Shown here piece by piece: positions 20,952 to 28,577 of a stretch of 64,000 nt of DNA. This DNA is from Bacilli bacterium. Lineage in GTDB: Bacteria; Bacillota_I; Bacilli_A; RF39; UBA660. Under the pieces are notes generated by a model. The model saw nothing but the letters and a program-made list of their open reading frames with translations. It did no database searches and had not been told where the DNA came from. Each line of letters opens with the position of its first letter. Within the stretch, counting starts at the first letter, position 1. The translations under genes were made by a program, and so were the position numbers. The DNA is taken from NCBI GenBank assembly GCA_017435485.1, contig JAFSEY010000004.1, forward strand, positions 124,001 through 188,000, read 5' to 3'.

Positions 20952-20957
20952 ATATAC

Positions 20958-20986
20958 AATATAACATATAAAATACATTTTTTCAA
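20958..20986 (-). promoter_or_regulatory. Promoter of antisense RNA A
   Basis: On the minus strand: TTGAAA (20986-20981), a 17-nt spacer and TATATT (20963-20958) with an extended TG. A near-consensus promoter pointing back into the peptide locus. Confidence 0.75.
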
Positions 20987-21028
20987 CTTTTAGTTTTTTT
21001 TCTCTATAAGTTTAATTGTTATTAATTT

Positions 21029-21051
21029 ATTACTTTAATAGTAATTTTTTT
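21029..21051 (+). terminator. Possible terminator upstream of ku
   Basis: ATTACT-TTAAT-AGTAAT stem followed by seven T. It could be a back-up stop for the peptide A transcript; the stem is short. The 20987-21085 gap holds no gene. Confidence 0.5.
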
Positions 21052-21085
21052 CTATTTTAGGAAATACTAAAACCAGGGTGATTTT

Positions 21086-21835
21086 ATGCCAAATATTCAT
21101 AGTAGTATTTCATTTGCATTAGTAAATATTCCGGTTGTAATAAATCCGGTTATTAGAAATAATGATACATCTTTTAATCAATTGCATGAGAAATGTTTAA
21201 AAAGAATTAAGTATATCAAATATTGTCCACATTGTAAGAAAGATGTTAAAGAAGCAGAAATTGTCAAAGGATATGAATATGAAAAAGATAATTACTTAGT
21301 TTTAGAAAAAGAAGAGTTAGCTAAATTGAAGGTTGAAAATGATAAAAATATTGAAATAGTGGGATTTGTTGATATTAAAGAGATAGATCCGGTTATGTTT
21401 GAAAAAAGTTATGTTTTAGAAACTGAAAATAATTCTAAAGCTTATAATTTATTTTGCCAAGCTTTAAAGAAAACAAAAAAAGTAGCCATAGCTAAAACCA
21501 TTATTGGAAGTAAATTTTATTATTGTGTTTTAAGATTTACTTCGTTTGGAATAGTTATGACCACTTTATATTTTGATGAAGAAGTGGTAGCAGAAGAAAA
21601 ACAAATAAAAGATGATTATAAAACGAAAGAACTTGATATGGCTATTAAACTTATTGAAAGTTTGAGTATGAAGTTTAAGCCGGAAGATTATAAAGATGAA
21701 TATCAAAACAATATTAAAGAAGCAATTAATAATAAGTTGGATGGCAAGGAAATAAAGGCGAAAAAGACAAAACAAAAAGAACAAGTTAATAACTTAATGA
21801 AAGCTTTGGAAAAGAGTTTGAAACAATATAAATGA
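21086..21835 (+). CDS. ku: Ku protein for non-homologous end joining
   Basis: A 249-residue prokaryotic Ku core homodimer subunit, which binds double-strand DNA ends and recruits the ligase. The start (MPNIHSSISFALVNIPVVI) matches the family opening that usually reads RAxWxGxIsFGLVxIPV; then come NQLHEKC, a CPHC zinc-like pair, and the core strand LRFTSFGIVMTTLYF with EEV. The C-terminal basic tail (KAKKTKQKEQ) is short. Its last four bases overlap the ligase ATG (ATGA), so both are made together. Such a two-gene NHEJ unit is uncommon in small AT-rich gut Bacillota, and could be acquired. Confidence 0.93.
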   Translation: MPNIHSSISFALVNIPVVINPVIRNNDTSFNQLHEKCLKRIKYIKYCPHCKKDVKEAEIVKGYEYEKDNYLVLEKEELAKLKVENDKNIEIVGFVDIKEIDPVMFEKSYVLETENNSKAYNLFCQALKKTKKVAIAKTIIGSKFYYCVLRFTSFGIVMTTLYFDEEVVAEEKQIKDDYKTKELDMAIKLIESLSMKFKPEDYKDEYQNNIKEAINNKLDGKEIKAKKTKQKEQVNNLMKALEKSLKQYK

Positions 21836-22713
21836 ATTTATGGAATGATAGATTTTGGTATCCGATGCTTTTAAAAGAAGTAAGTAAACCTTTTGATGAT
21901 GATAATTATTTATATGAAATAAAATTTGATGGAACAAGAGCGATTATATTTGCATCTAATAATAATGTAACGATTATTAATCGCCATGGAAAAGATGTTA
22001 CCTATTTATATCCGGAATTACAAAAGATTAAAGAGATAGTTAAAAGAAAAACAATATTTGATGGAGAAATAGTGCTTTTTAAAAATAATATTCCATCATT
22101 TAATGATTTACAAGAAAGAGCTCACTTGAAAGATAAAGTTAAAATTAAAAATCAATCAATTAGTAATCCGGTGGTATTTATTTGTTTTGATATCTTGTAT
22201 GATAATAAAAATTTAACAGATATACCTTTAATAAAAAGAAAAGAAATGTTAGATAAATATCGAGAAAATGATGTGTTTATAAAAAGTTTTTATAAAATTA
22301 AAGAAGGAATTAATTTATTTAAAGAAACTACAAAATTAAGTTTAGAGGGAATTGTAGCCAAAAAGGTGGATAGTCCATACATAATAAATAAAAGATCAGA
22401 TTATTGGTTAAAGATAAAAAATTTAAAAGAGGAGGAATTTTTTATCGGTGGCTATATTGTCAATAAAAACAATGTTTCTTTTTTATTAGGGGAGTTAAGA
22501 AAAAACAAATTTTTTTATGTGGGGAAAGTTTCGATGGCTAAAAAGTATGATTTTGTAAATAAAGTGCTTTCCTCTAAATCTGTTAATTTATCACCATTTA
22601 TAAATTTTAATGCAGGAAACGTCATTTATATAAAGCCAAATTATAAGATAAAAGTTAAATATTTAGAACGAACAGAAAATAATCATTTACGTCAGCCCTT
22701 TATTTCAAAGTAA
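21832..22713 (+). CDS. ATP-dependent DNA ligase (LigD ligase-domain type)
   Basis: A 293-residue ligase containing only the nucleotidyltransferase and OB-fold parts of LigD; the polymerase and phosphoesterase domains are absent. Adenylation motif I is EIKFDGTR with K31. Motif III/IIIa is FDGEIVLF and VFICFDILY, motif IV EGIVAKKVDSPY and motif V WLKIKN. The C-terminal OB-fold ends in EHLRQP-like NNHLRQPFI, the family ending. Overlap with ku points to a minimal Ku-ligase end-joining system; gap filling would need another polymerase. Confidence 0.93.
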   Translation: MNLWNDRFWYPMLLKEVSKPFDDDNYLYEIKFDGTRAIIFASNNNVTIINRHGKDVTYLYPELQKIKEIVKRKTIFDGEIVLFKNNIPSFNDLQERAHLKDKVKIKNQSISNPVVFICFDILYDNKNLTDIPLIKRKEMLDKYRENDVFIKSFYKIKEGINLFKETTKLSLEGIVAKKVDSPYIINKRSDYWLKIKNLKEEEFFIGGYIVNKNNVSFLLGELRKNKFFYVGKVSMAKKYDFVNKVLSSKSVNLSPFINFNAGNVIYIKPNYKIKVKYLERTENNHLRQPFISK

Positions 22714-22718
22714 TAATT

Positions 22719-22751
22719 TTTCATTTAAATTTCACAATTATGTCTTATAAT
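22719..22751 (+). promoter_or_regulatory. Response-regulator promoter with 11-bp direct repeats
   Basis: TTTCAT (22719), TTTCAC (22730) and a weak TGTCTT (22741) are spaced exactly 11 bp apart; the -10 TATAAT is at 22746-22751. The last good repeat starts 16 bp before the -10. There is no separate consensus -35, as in PhoB/OmpR-type activated promoters. The same geometry recurs at 24804-24847. Confidence 0.7.
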
Positions 22752-22768
22752 TATTTATAGGTGGTGTT

Positions 22769-23434
22769 ATGAAAGTCTTAGTTGTTGATGATGAAAAACT
22801 GATTAGAGATGTCATAAAAGAATATTTACTATTAGAAGATTATGAAGTTTATGAAGCTTCTGATGGAGTAGAAGCTGTTGAGCTTGTTAAAACAATTGAC
22901 TTTGATATTATCATTATGGATATAATGATGCCGAAAATGGATGGATATCGCGCTTGTAAGATTATTAAAGAAATGAAAGATATTCCGTTTATTTTATTAT
23001 CAGCAAGAAGTGAAGAATATGATAAATTATTTGGGTTTGAATTAGGAATAGATGATTATGTTACAAAGCCTTTTAGTCCTAAAGAATTAGTATCACGTAT
23101 AAAAGCTGTAACAAGAAGGCAGAATAAAGAATCGGTTAGATATGTTTTTAATGGGCTTGTCCTAGATGATAGTTCTCATGAAGTATTTGTTGATAAAAAG
23201 AAAGTAAATTTAACACCAAAAGAATATGAATTATTAAAATATCTGATGGATAATAAAAATATTGCTATATCTAGAGAAAGCTTATTAACAAATATTTGGG
23301 GATATGATTATTATGGGGAAGATAGAACCATTGATACTCATATAAAGACTTTAAGAAATCATTTAGGAAAGTATCGTAAATTCATTGTGACTTTACGAAA
23401 AGTGGGTTATAAGTTTGAATACAAAGAAAAGTAA
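22769..23434 (+). CDS. OmpR/PhoB-family response regulator
   Basis: A 221-residue two-domain regulator. Receiver domain: acidic pocket DD (residues 7-8), phospho-acceptor D51 in IIIMDIMMPKMDG, T/S switch LLSARS and K in YVTKPFSP. The C-terminal winged helix (residues about 125-221) has LTPKEYELLKYLM and the recognition helix region RTIDTHIKTLRNHLG. It activates or represses by binding direct repeats. The kinase gene overlaps its 3' end by 20 nt. The repeats in front of its own promoter suggest autoregulation. Confidence 0.95.
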   Translation: MKVLVVDDEKLIRDVIKEYLLLEDYEVYEASDGVEAVELVKTIDFDIIIMDIMMPKMDGYRACKIIKEMKDIPFILLSARSEEYDKLFGFELGIDDYVTKPFSPKELVSRIKAVTRRQNKESVRYVFNGLVLDDSSHEVFVDKKKVNLTPKEYELLKYLMDNKNIAISRESLLTNIWGYDYYGEDRTIDTHIKTLRNHLGKYRKFIVTLRKVGYKFEYKEK

Positions 23435-24803
23435 AAGCTCTTTACAAAAGAAAACTAGAATTTATATTGTCTTATTTTCAATTGGGATATTATTAACAAT
23501 CTGGATTAGTCAAGTTTTATTCTTAGGGTATGCATATGAAAGTTATCAATTAAATAAAATTGAAAAAATTGTTAATAAAATTGAAAATCAAAATATTACT
23601 ATTTTGGAGTTAGAAACACTAGCGTATGATAATGAAATATGTGTTGAAATAATTTCTGATGTAGGAAAAGGTTATATTTACAATGATAAAATGTTAGGTT
23701 GTGAACTAAATAATCCATTAGTTCAAAAAGAAATTAGAAAATTTATTAATAATTCTGATACGGAAGAAAAAATTAGAATAGTAAATAATAAATATGATAT
23801 AAAAGCCGTTTTATATGAAATAAAAAATAACTACGGTTCTGTTATATTATATTCATCTTTAAAAGATGTGAGTGGGGCAAGTACCATATTAAAAAATCAA
23901 TTAATTTATATTACGATTTTAGTTACAATTGTTGCAGTAATTATAGCTAATTATTTATCTAAAAAGATAACTGAACCGATTGAAAAGATTACGAAGAAAG
24001 CAGCTAAGTTAAAAGATGGTAATTTTGATGAAAGATTTGATAGTAGTGATATAGTAGAAATAGATGAATTATCTAGTACGTTAAATTTAGTTAAAGATGA
24101 TTTAAAGAAGACAGATGAACTTAGAAGAGATTTGATGGCTAATGTTTCGCATGATTTAAAAACACCTTTGACGATGATAAAAGCCTATGCTGAAATGATT
24201 AAAGATATTTCTTATAAAGATAAGAAAAAGTTAGAAAGTAATGTTGATGTAATAATAAGTGAAACGGATCGCTTAAATAGTTTAGTTAATGATATTTTAG
24301 AATTATCAAAAATGCAATCTAATGCTGTCGCAGTTAAATTAAATATTGTTAATTATGATTTAAAAGAAGAGATCAAAAAGATTATTAAAAATTATGAAAT
24401 AATGGAAAAGACTAAGAATTATAAGTTTGATGTCATTTTACCAGATAAGATCATGATAAAAGCTGATAAGGATAGATTAAATCAAGTAATTTTGAATTTG
24501 CTAAATAATGCTATAAACTATACGGGAGATGACAACCAAGTAACTCTAAAAGTAACGGAGTCTAAAAAGGATTATTTAGTTGAAGTAATTGATACAGGAA
24601 AAGGAATTAAAGAAGAAGATATTCCTTACATATGGGATAAATATTATAAGAAAGAAGCTAATAAAAATCATCAAAGAGAATATATTGGTTCAGGAATTGG
24701 ACTTTCTATTGTAAAAGAAATATTAGAAAAACATGGATTTAAATATGGCGTTAATAGCCAGAAAAATGAAGGTACAACATTTTATTTTAAAATAAATAAG
24801 TAG
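23415..24803 (+). CDS. Sensor histidine kinase (HAMP, HisKA, HATPase)
   Basis: A 462-residue partner kinase. The only start that keeps the first membrane helix is a TTG at 23415 inside the regulator gene; the next in-frame ATG is about 85 codons later and would remove it. Two transmembrane helices (about residues 14-36 and 160-180) flank a small extracellular domain of about 120 residues. Then come HAMP (SKKITEPIEKITKKAAKL), the phospho-accepting H246 in VSHDLKTPLTMIKAY, N box LLNNAINYT, G1 DTGKGIKEED and G2 GSGIGLSIVKEIL. The stimulus is unknown. Confidence 0.94.
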   Translation: MNTKKSKSSLQKKTRIYIVLFSIGILLTIWISQVLFLGYAYESYQLNKIEKIVNKIENQNITILELETLAYDNEICVEIISDVGKGYIYNDKMLGCELNNPLVQKEIRKFINNSDTEEKIRIVNNKYDIKAVLYEIKNNYGSVILYSSLKDVSGASTILKNQLIYITILVTIVAVIIANYLSKKITEPIEKITKKAAKLKDGNFDERFDSSDIVEIDELSSTLNLVKDDLKKTDELRRDLMANVSHDLKTPLTMIKAYAEMIKDISYKDKKKLESNVDVIISETDRLNSLVNDILELSKMQSNAVAVKLNIVNYDLKEEIKKIIKNYEIMEKTKNYKFDVILPDKIMIKADKDRLNQVILNLLNNAINYTGDDNQVTLKVTESKKDYLVEVIDTGKGIKEEDIPYIWDKYYKKEANKNHQREYIGSGIGLSIVKEILEKHGFKYGVNSQKNEGTTFYFKINK

Positions 24804-24847
24804 TTTCACTTTTCTATCACTTAGTTTTCATAATAAAGTTGTATGAT
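24804..24847 (+). promoter_or_regulatory. Candidate response-regulator target promoter
   Basis: Three repeats, TTTCAC (24804), TATCAC (24815) and TTTCAT (24826), have an exact 11-bp period; the -10 TATGAT is at 24842-24847. The last repeat starts 16 bp before the -10, the same distance as at the regulator's own promoter. Confidence 0.68.
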
Positions 24848-24853
24848 ACAATT

Positions 24854-24959
24854 AGAAAAGGAAGTGATAAATAGAAATTTTTTCATAAAACAAACCAAAT
24901 AAACAAAAAATAAACTCAAACTCACACTTTCAAAGGCAAGGGTTATTACTTGCCTTTTT
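24854..24959 (+). ncRNA. Candidate regulatory small RNA
   Basis: A predicted transcript of about 106 nt between the -10 at 24842 and a perfect terminator (stem AAAGGCAAG/CTTGCCTTT at 24932-24957). It starts with GAAAAGGAAGTGATAA and then has about 50 nt almost free of G, rich in A and C, the composition of an unstructured seed region. A 19-codon ORF from 24843 (beginning MIQLEKE) overlaps it but starts inside the -10 box, so it would not be translated from this promoter. Function unknown; control by the adjacent two-component system is inferred from the shared repeats. Confidence 0.55.
24932..24959 (+). terminator. Rho-independent terminator of the small transcript
   Basis: A perfect 9-bp stem with 8-nt loop followed by a T run. 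Confidence 0.88.
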
Positions 24960-24998
24960 AATATGTTATATGATACTATTTATAATAGGTGAGTAGTT

Positions 24999-25610
24999 GT
25001 GAAAACGATATTTTTAGTAGCAAATAATTTAGTTGTGGATAATATTAATTATATTTCAAAAGAAAGTGTTGATGAAAGAAGAGCTAAAAGACCATTAAGT
25101 GCTCAAGGAGAAAAGGCTGCTTTAAAATTAGCCAAAATAAAAGGACTTGATTGTGTTTCAAATATTTATTCTTCGGAATATGCAAGTGCAATTTCAACTG
25201 CTAAGTATTTATCATCTCGTTTGGAAATTTCAATTAATATTGACGGTAGATTAAATGAAAGAAAGATTGGCAATTTTCCAGATGGACTAAAATTATCTTA
25301 TTATAAAGATAGTCAAGAACATGACTTTAATTATAAGTTACCTAGTGGAGAAACGATTAATGATACAAAAAAAAGAATTACAGCATATATGAAAAATATC
25401 TTAAGTAAAGATGATGATTATATAGCGATATTTACTCATCAAATTGCAATTACAAGTTTTTTGCTTAATTATTGTGAAGCTAGTTATAATTTAGATGATC
25501 ATTTAATTTTAAATCATAAAGATAGAGTTGTATCTAATTTTAATAGCTTAGTAATCTATAAATTAGTCTATGATGATGAATTAAGATTATTAGATATAAA
25601 AACATATTAA
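24999..25610 (+). CDS. Histidine phosphatase superfamily protein lacking the RHG signature
   Basis: A 203-residue protein, GTG start with TAGGTGAG 6 nt upstream. The fold is that of the phosphoglycerate mutase-like family: RPLSAQGEKAALKLAK, the strand IYSSEYASAISTAKYL, DGRLNERKIGNF and the late IFTHQIAI that supplies the second histidine. The usual N-terminal LVRHGxT, which carries the phosphorylated histidine, reads LVANNLVVDN here, and the arginine normally in SxxxRAxxTA is missing. It is therefore probably catalytically inactive or altered, and a binding role is possible. Confidence 0.78.
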   Translation: MKTIFLVANNLVVDNINYISKESVDERRAKRPLSAQGEKAALKLAKIKGLDCVSNIYSSEYASAISTAKYLSSRLEISINIDGRLNERKIGNFPDGLKLSYYKDSQEHDFNYKLPSGETINDTKKRITAYMKNILSKDDDYIAIFTHQIAITSFLLNYCEASYNLDDHLILNHKDRVVSNFNSLVIYKLVYDDELRLLDIKTY

Positions 25611-25621
25611 AGGAGATTAAA

Positions 25622-26035
25622 ATGACTAAGTTTGAAAAAGGGGCAATTATAAGCGTTATAGTGATAATGATTGGAATATTTATTGGTATATTATGCTTAA
25701 TGTTTTCGCATTATCATGAAACTAATAAGAAGCCAGTTATAACTATTTCTAAAAGAGAAAGTACAACTGTTTATAGTTTAAAATTCTATGATAATTATGC
25801 TGTATATTTATCTGAAACTGATGGAGTAGTTGGTATAATAGAAAATGAAAATAAAAGATTAGATTATAAAAATGAAATAGATTTAAAAGATGTAAAATCT
25901 AAATTAAAAGCAACAGCATTATCTTCTGGAGATGTATCGGTAAGTATTGAAAAGGAAGAATTTTTTATTTCAGATGATAATACTGTTTTAAAAGAATTAT
26001 TGCAAAGTGTAGGTAAAGAAAAATTAGAAGGTTAA
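25622..26035 (+). CDS. Single-pass membrane protein, unknown function
   Basis: A 137-residue protein with one transmembrane helix (residues about 8-30) and a small extracellular domain that ends in an alternating strand pattern (VSVSIEKEEFFIS). AAAGGAG site 11 nt after the phosphatase-like gene, so probably co-transcribed. No family recognised. Confidence 0.65.
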   Translation: MTKFEKGAIISVIVIMIGIFIGILCLMFSHYHETNKKPVITISKRESTTVYSLKFYDNYAVYLSETDGVVGIIENENKRLDYKNEIDLKDVKSKLKATALSSGDVSVSIEKEEFFISDDNTVLKELLQSVGKEKLEG

Positions 26036-26058
26036 ATTTATTTTGTTGAAAGGTTAAT

Positions 26059-26574
26059 ATGGATGCGATTATAAGAGAAAAAAGATTAGAAGATTGTGCT
26101 AGTGTACAAAAAATAATTACAAAATCTTGGCAACATACTTATAGAGGAATAGTGAATGATGTTTTTTTAAATTCACTTACATATAATGAAGAAGAAAGAA
26201 TAATAAATTCTCAAAAAAATTTTAATAGTATAACTAACAATGAGCTAGTATTAGAAATAAATGGTAGGGTTGTAGGTTTTGTCAAGTATAGCCAAGCTGA
26301 TGATTTGAAATATAAAGATTATGGTGAGATAAATGCAATCTATATATTAAATGAATATAAGTGTATGGGTTATGGAAAAAAATTAATAAAAGATGCTGTA
26401 AAAAAGCTTAAGCATTTAGGGTTTGATAAAATGATTATTGGCTGTTTAGAAGGAAATCCAGCTAACGAATTTTATAAGCGTTTGGGTGGAACTTTAGATA
26501 GTAAAAGAATATTTTCAAGAGGCGGACAAGATTTGGTAGAAAATGTTTATGTATTTCATAGCATAGATATTTAA
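26059..26574 (+). CDS. GNAT family N-acetyltransferase
   Basis: A 171-residue acetyltransferase. The fold starts with IIREKRLEDCASVQKI; the acetyl-CoA loop is YKCMGYGKKLIKDAV, followed by the late strand LGFDKMIIGCLEGNPANEFYKRLG. The acceptor is unknown. AAAGG site. It converges on prs, and a shared hairpin separates the two. Confidence 0.88.
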   Translation: MDAIIREKRLEDCASVQKIITKSWQHTYRGIVNDVFLNSLTYNEEERIINSQKNFNSITNNELVLEINGRVVGFVKYSQADDLKYKDYGEINAIYILNEYKCMGYGKKLIKDAVKKLKHLGFDKMIIGCLEGNPANEFYKRLGGTLDSKRIFSRGGQDLVENVYVFHSIDI

Positions 26575-26607
26575 AAAACATTATAGCTTTTAAAACTATA
26601 ATGTTTT
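26573..26607. terminator. Bidirectional terminator between GNAT gene and prs
   Basis: The arms AAAACATTATAG and CTATAATGTTTT form a 12-bp stem flanked by A on one side and T on the other, so it can serve both converging genes. The right arm overlaps the last bases of prs. Confidence 0.82.
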
Positions 26608-27685
26608 ATCTTTTATTAACAAAATTTTTAATAGCTGAATGCTCTTCAATTAATTCTGATATTGATTCACCGGTATTTATACAATCAATTATGTCTGCTA
26701 GATAATCGCTACAATCAGAACTAACAAACCATTCGGAATTTAGAATTTCTTCTGGTACATAAGTTAAATTTGTACTATATATTTTACTAAATAGTTCTTC
26801 TTTATGAGCTTCAATAAACTTTTGAGCTCCAGCAGTAAACAAACTAAATGTAGCAAAGAAATAAATATTTTTGGCACCACGTTTTTTACACTCTTTGGCT
26901 ACATCAAATAATGATCCGCCACTAGCTATCATGTCATCAACAACGATAACATCTTGATCTTTTAAATCTCTTCCTAAGTATTCATGAGCTTCTATTGGGT
27001 TTTGGCCATTTACAATTTTCTTTAAATTTCGTCTTTTGTAGAACAAACCCACATCAGCTCTTAGGATGTCAGCTAAATATCTTGCTCGATCCATGGCTCC
27101 AGCGTCAGGGCTTATAATTAAAGTGTTTTCTGGATCAAACTTTTCTTTTTTGAAAAAGACTTTTAATATTTCATTAGTAGGATAGAAATTATCAAATGCC
27201 ATGGTTGGGATAGCATTTTGAACATTTGGATCATGAGCATCAAAGGTAATAATGTTATCTACACCTAATCTTTCTAATTCTTGTAAAGCTAAAGCACAAT
27301 CTAGTGATTCGCGACTTTTTCTTCTATGTTGTCTTGATTCATATAAAAATGGCATAACAACACGAATACTTTTGGCGTGTCCCATCATAGCTAAGATAGT
27401 TCTTTTAATATCTTGGAAATGTTCATCAGGGCTCATATTATGTTCTTTACCATACATTTGATAGGTAATATTATAATTGTGAGTATCACTTAAAATATAA
27501 ACATCTTTTCCTCTAATACTTTCTAATAATTTAACTTTTCCTTCACCATCGCTAAAACGAACGAACTCAGAAGGGATGATATAGCTTTTATTTGTTTTTC
27601 TAATTTTTTGGATTCTTTTATCAACTTTTTTTCCAAATTCTAAACAATTGTCCATTACAACTAGACATAAATCTTCTTTTTTCAA
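26606..27685 (-). CDS. prs: Ribose-phosphate pyrophosphokinase
   Basis: A 359-residue PRPP synthase making phosphoribosyl pyrophosphate from ribose 5-phosphate and ATP. It shows the PRPP-binding motif DVIVVDDMIASGGSL, the flexible-loop region around YESRQHRRKSRE, and SPDAGAMDRARYLA. It is longer than the usual 310-320 residues, with an extended N-terminus and C-terminus. The start is TTG at 27685 with AAGGAG 7 nt upstream on the minus strand; no in-frame ATG is better placed. It is divergent from pduL. Confidence 0.92.
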   Translation of the reverse strand: MKKEDLCLVVMDNCLEFGKKVDKRIQKIRKTNKSYIIPSEFVRFSDGEGKVKLLESIRGKDVYILSDTHNYNITYQMYGKEHNMSPDEHFQDIKRTILAMMGHAKSIRVVMPFLYESRQHRRKSRESLDCALALQELERLGVDNIITFDAHDPNVQNAIPTMAFDNFYPTNEILKVFFKKEKFDPENTLIISPDAGAMDRARYLADILRADVGLFYKRRNLKKIVNGQNPIEAHEYLGRDLKDQDVIVVDDMIASGGSLFDVAKECKKRGAKNIYFFATFSLFTAGAQKFIEAHKEELFSKIYSTNLTYVPEEILNSEWFVSSDCSDYLADIIDCINTGESISELIEEHSAIKNFVNKR

Positions 27686-27799
27686 ACTACCACTCCTTAG
27701 GTTAAATATAACATAGTTATTTTGTGATAGTAAGGCTTTTAAATTCTTGTTTTTTGTATTATACTTAAAGTGTTAGCCTTAAAAAAGGAGTGAGCTTTT

Positions 27800-28363
27800 A
27801 TGGAATTAATGGTAGGCGTTGGTGTTAGTAATCGTCATATTCATTTAACAAAAGAAGTTTATAATGAGTTGTTCTTTGAAGAACCAACTATTTTAAAAGA
27901 ATTAACACAACCAGGTCAGTTTGCTTATAAAGAAACATTAAAAATAAAAACAGATAAAAATAGTATAGATAATGTTAGAATATTGGGACCTTTTAGAGAG
28001 TATAATCAAGTTGAAATATCTGCAACTGATGCTAGATTCTTAGGATTAAATCCACCTATACGAAAAAGTGGAGATTTAAAGGAAAGTGAAACAATTACTT
28101 TAGTGGGGCCTAAGGGAGAAGTTACTTTAGCTGAATCTTGTATCATAGCAAATCGTCATTTACATATAACTCCCGAAGAGGCAATAAAGTATAGCTTAAG
28201 TGATGATGAAGAAATAATATTAGTTTGTGATAATGTACAAGGGGGAACAATGAAAGCATTTGTTAAAGTGATGCCAAATACTAAAACAGAAGTTCATTTG
28301 GATACAGACAATGCTAATGCTTTTGGAATTAAACAAGGAGATACAATAAAGGTTATAAAATAA
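27800..28363 (+). CDS. pduL: Phosphate propanoyl/acetyltransferase PduL type
   Basis: A 187-residue PduL-family phosphotransacylase, which interconverts acyl-CoA and acyl phosphate, an alternative to Pta. Its two barrel repeats each carry the zinc-site histidines: VSNRHIHLT near residue 9 and IANRHLHITPEEA near residue 114. The N-terminus lacks the encapsulation peptide of microcompartment forms and no microcompartment shell genes are nearby, so it is probably the general acetate-pathway enzyme. AAAAGGAGTGA site. No ackA is next to it. Confidence 0.92.
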   Translation: MELMVGVGVSNRHIHLTKEVYNELFFEEPTILKELTQPGQFAYKETLKIKTDKNSIDNVRILGPFREYNQVEISATDARFLGLNPPIRKSGDLKESETITLVGPKGEVTLAESCIIANRHLHITPEEAIKYSLSDDEEIILVCDNVQGGTMKAFVKVMPNTKTEVHLDTDNANAFGIKQGDTIKVIK

Positions 28364-28409
28364 AAAGTTTGTAAATTTCAGTGGCTTGCTTGTGTTTACA
28401 AACTTTTTT
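28364..28409 (+). terminator. Terminator of pduL
   Basis: GTTTGTAAA (28367-28375) and TTTACAAAC (28395-28403) pair perfectly, extended by flanking A and T runs, with a 19-nt loop. Its right arm overlaps the -35 region of the next promoter. Confidence 0.85.
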
Positions 28410-28419
28410 GTAGTATAAT
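28390..28419 (+). promoter_or_regulatory. Promoter of small-peptide locus B
   Basis: TTGTGT at 28390-28395, an 18-nt spacer and TATAAT at 28414-28419; predicted start near 28426. The leader carries AGTTGGGTG at 28440-28448. In it TGTCTACC (28447-28454) is complementary to GGTAGACA in the 3' UTR (28615-28622), and the overlapping ACCTC (28452-28456) is complementary to GAGGT of the ribosome site (28475-28479). Confidence 0.75.
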
Positions 28420-28487
28420 ACGTTCACTGGAATATCAGTAGTTGGGTGTCTACCTCTAATCTTGTAAGAGAAAGGAGGTTTGATAAA

Positions 28488-28577
28488 ATGAATAAAAGAA
28501 CTTTTATAATTAAAGTTCTTCATTCTTTCATTATCATTTTATTTCTTATCATTATGATAGTAGTAATAAAAAAATGA
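28488..28577 (+). CDS. Small hydrophobic peptide B (29 aa), putative type I toxin
   Basis: A 29-codon ORF with AAAGGAGG 9 nt upstream and TGA at 28575. It begins MNKRTFIIKVLH, continues as an I/L/F/V-rich membrane helix and ends VVIKK, so both ends are basic. The locus repeats that of peptide A: promoter, AGTTGGGTG leader, strong ribosome site and an overlapping minus-strand RNA. The terminator U-run of that RNA is the complement of the last codons (KK-stop). Membrane toxicity is inferred from the class; the peptide fits no named toxin family I know. Confidence 0.74.
   Translation: MNKRTFIIKVLHSFIIILFLIIMIVVIKK

Noticed and set aside
24843-24902. 19-codon ORF beginning MIQLEKE
   Set aside because: Its ATG lies inside the -10 box of the inferred promoter, so it could not be translated from that transcript.
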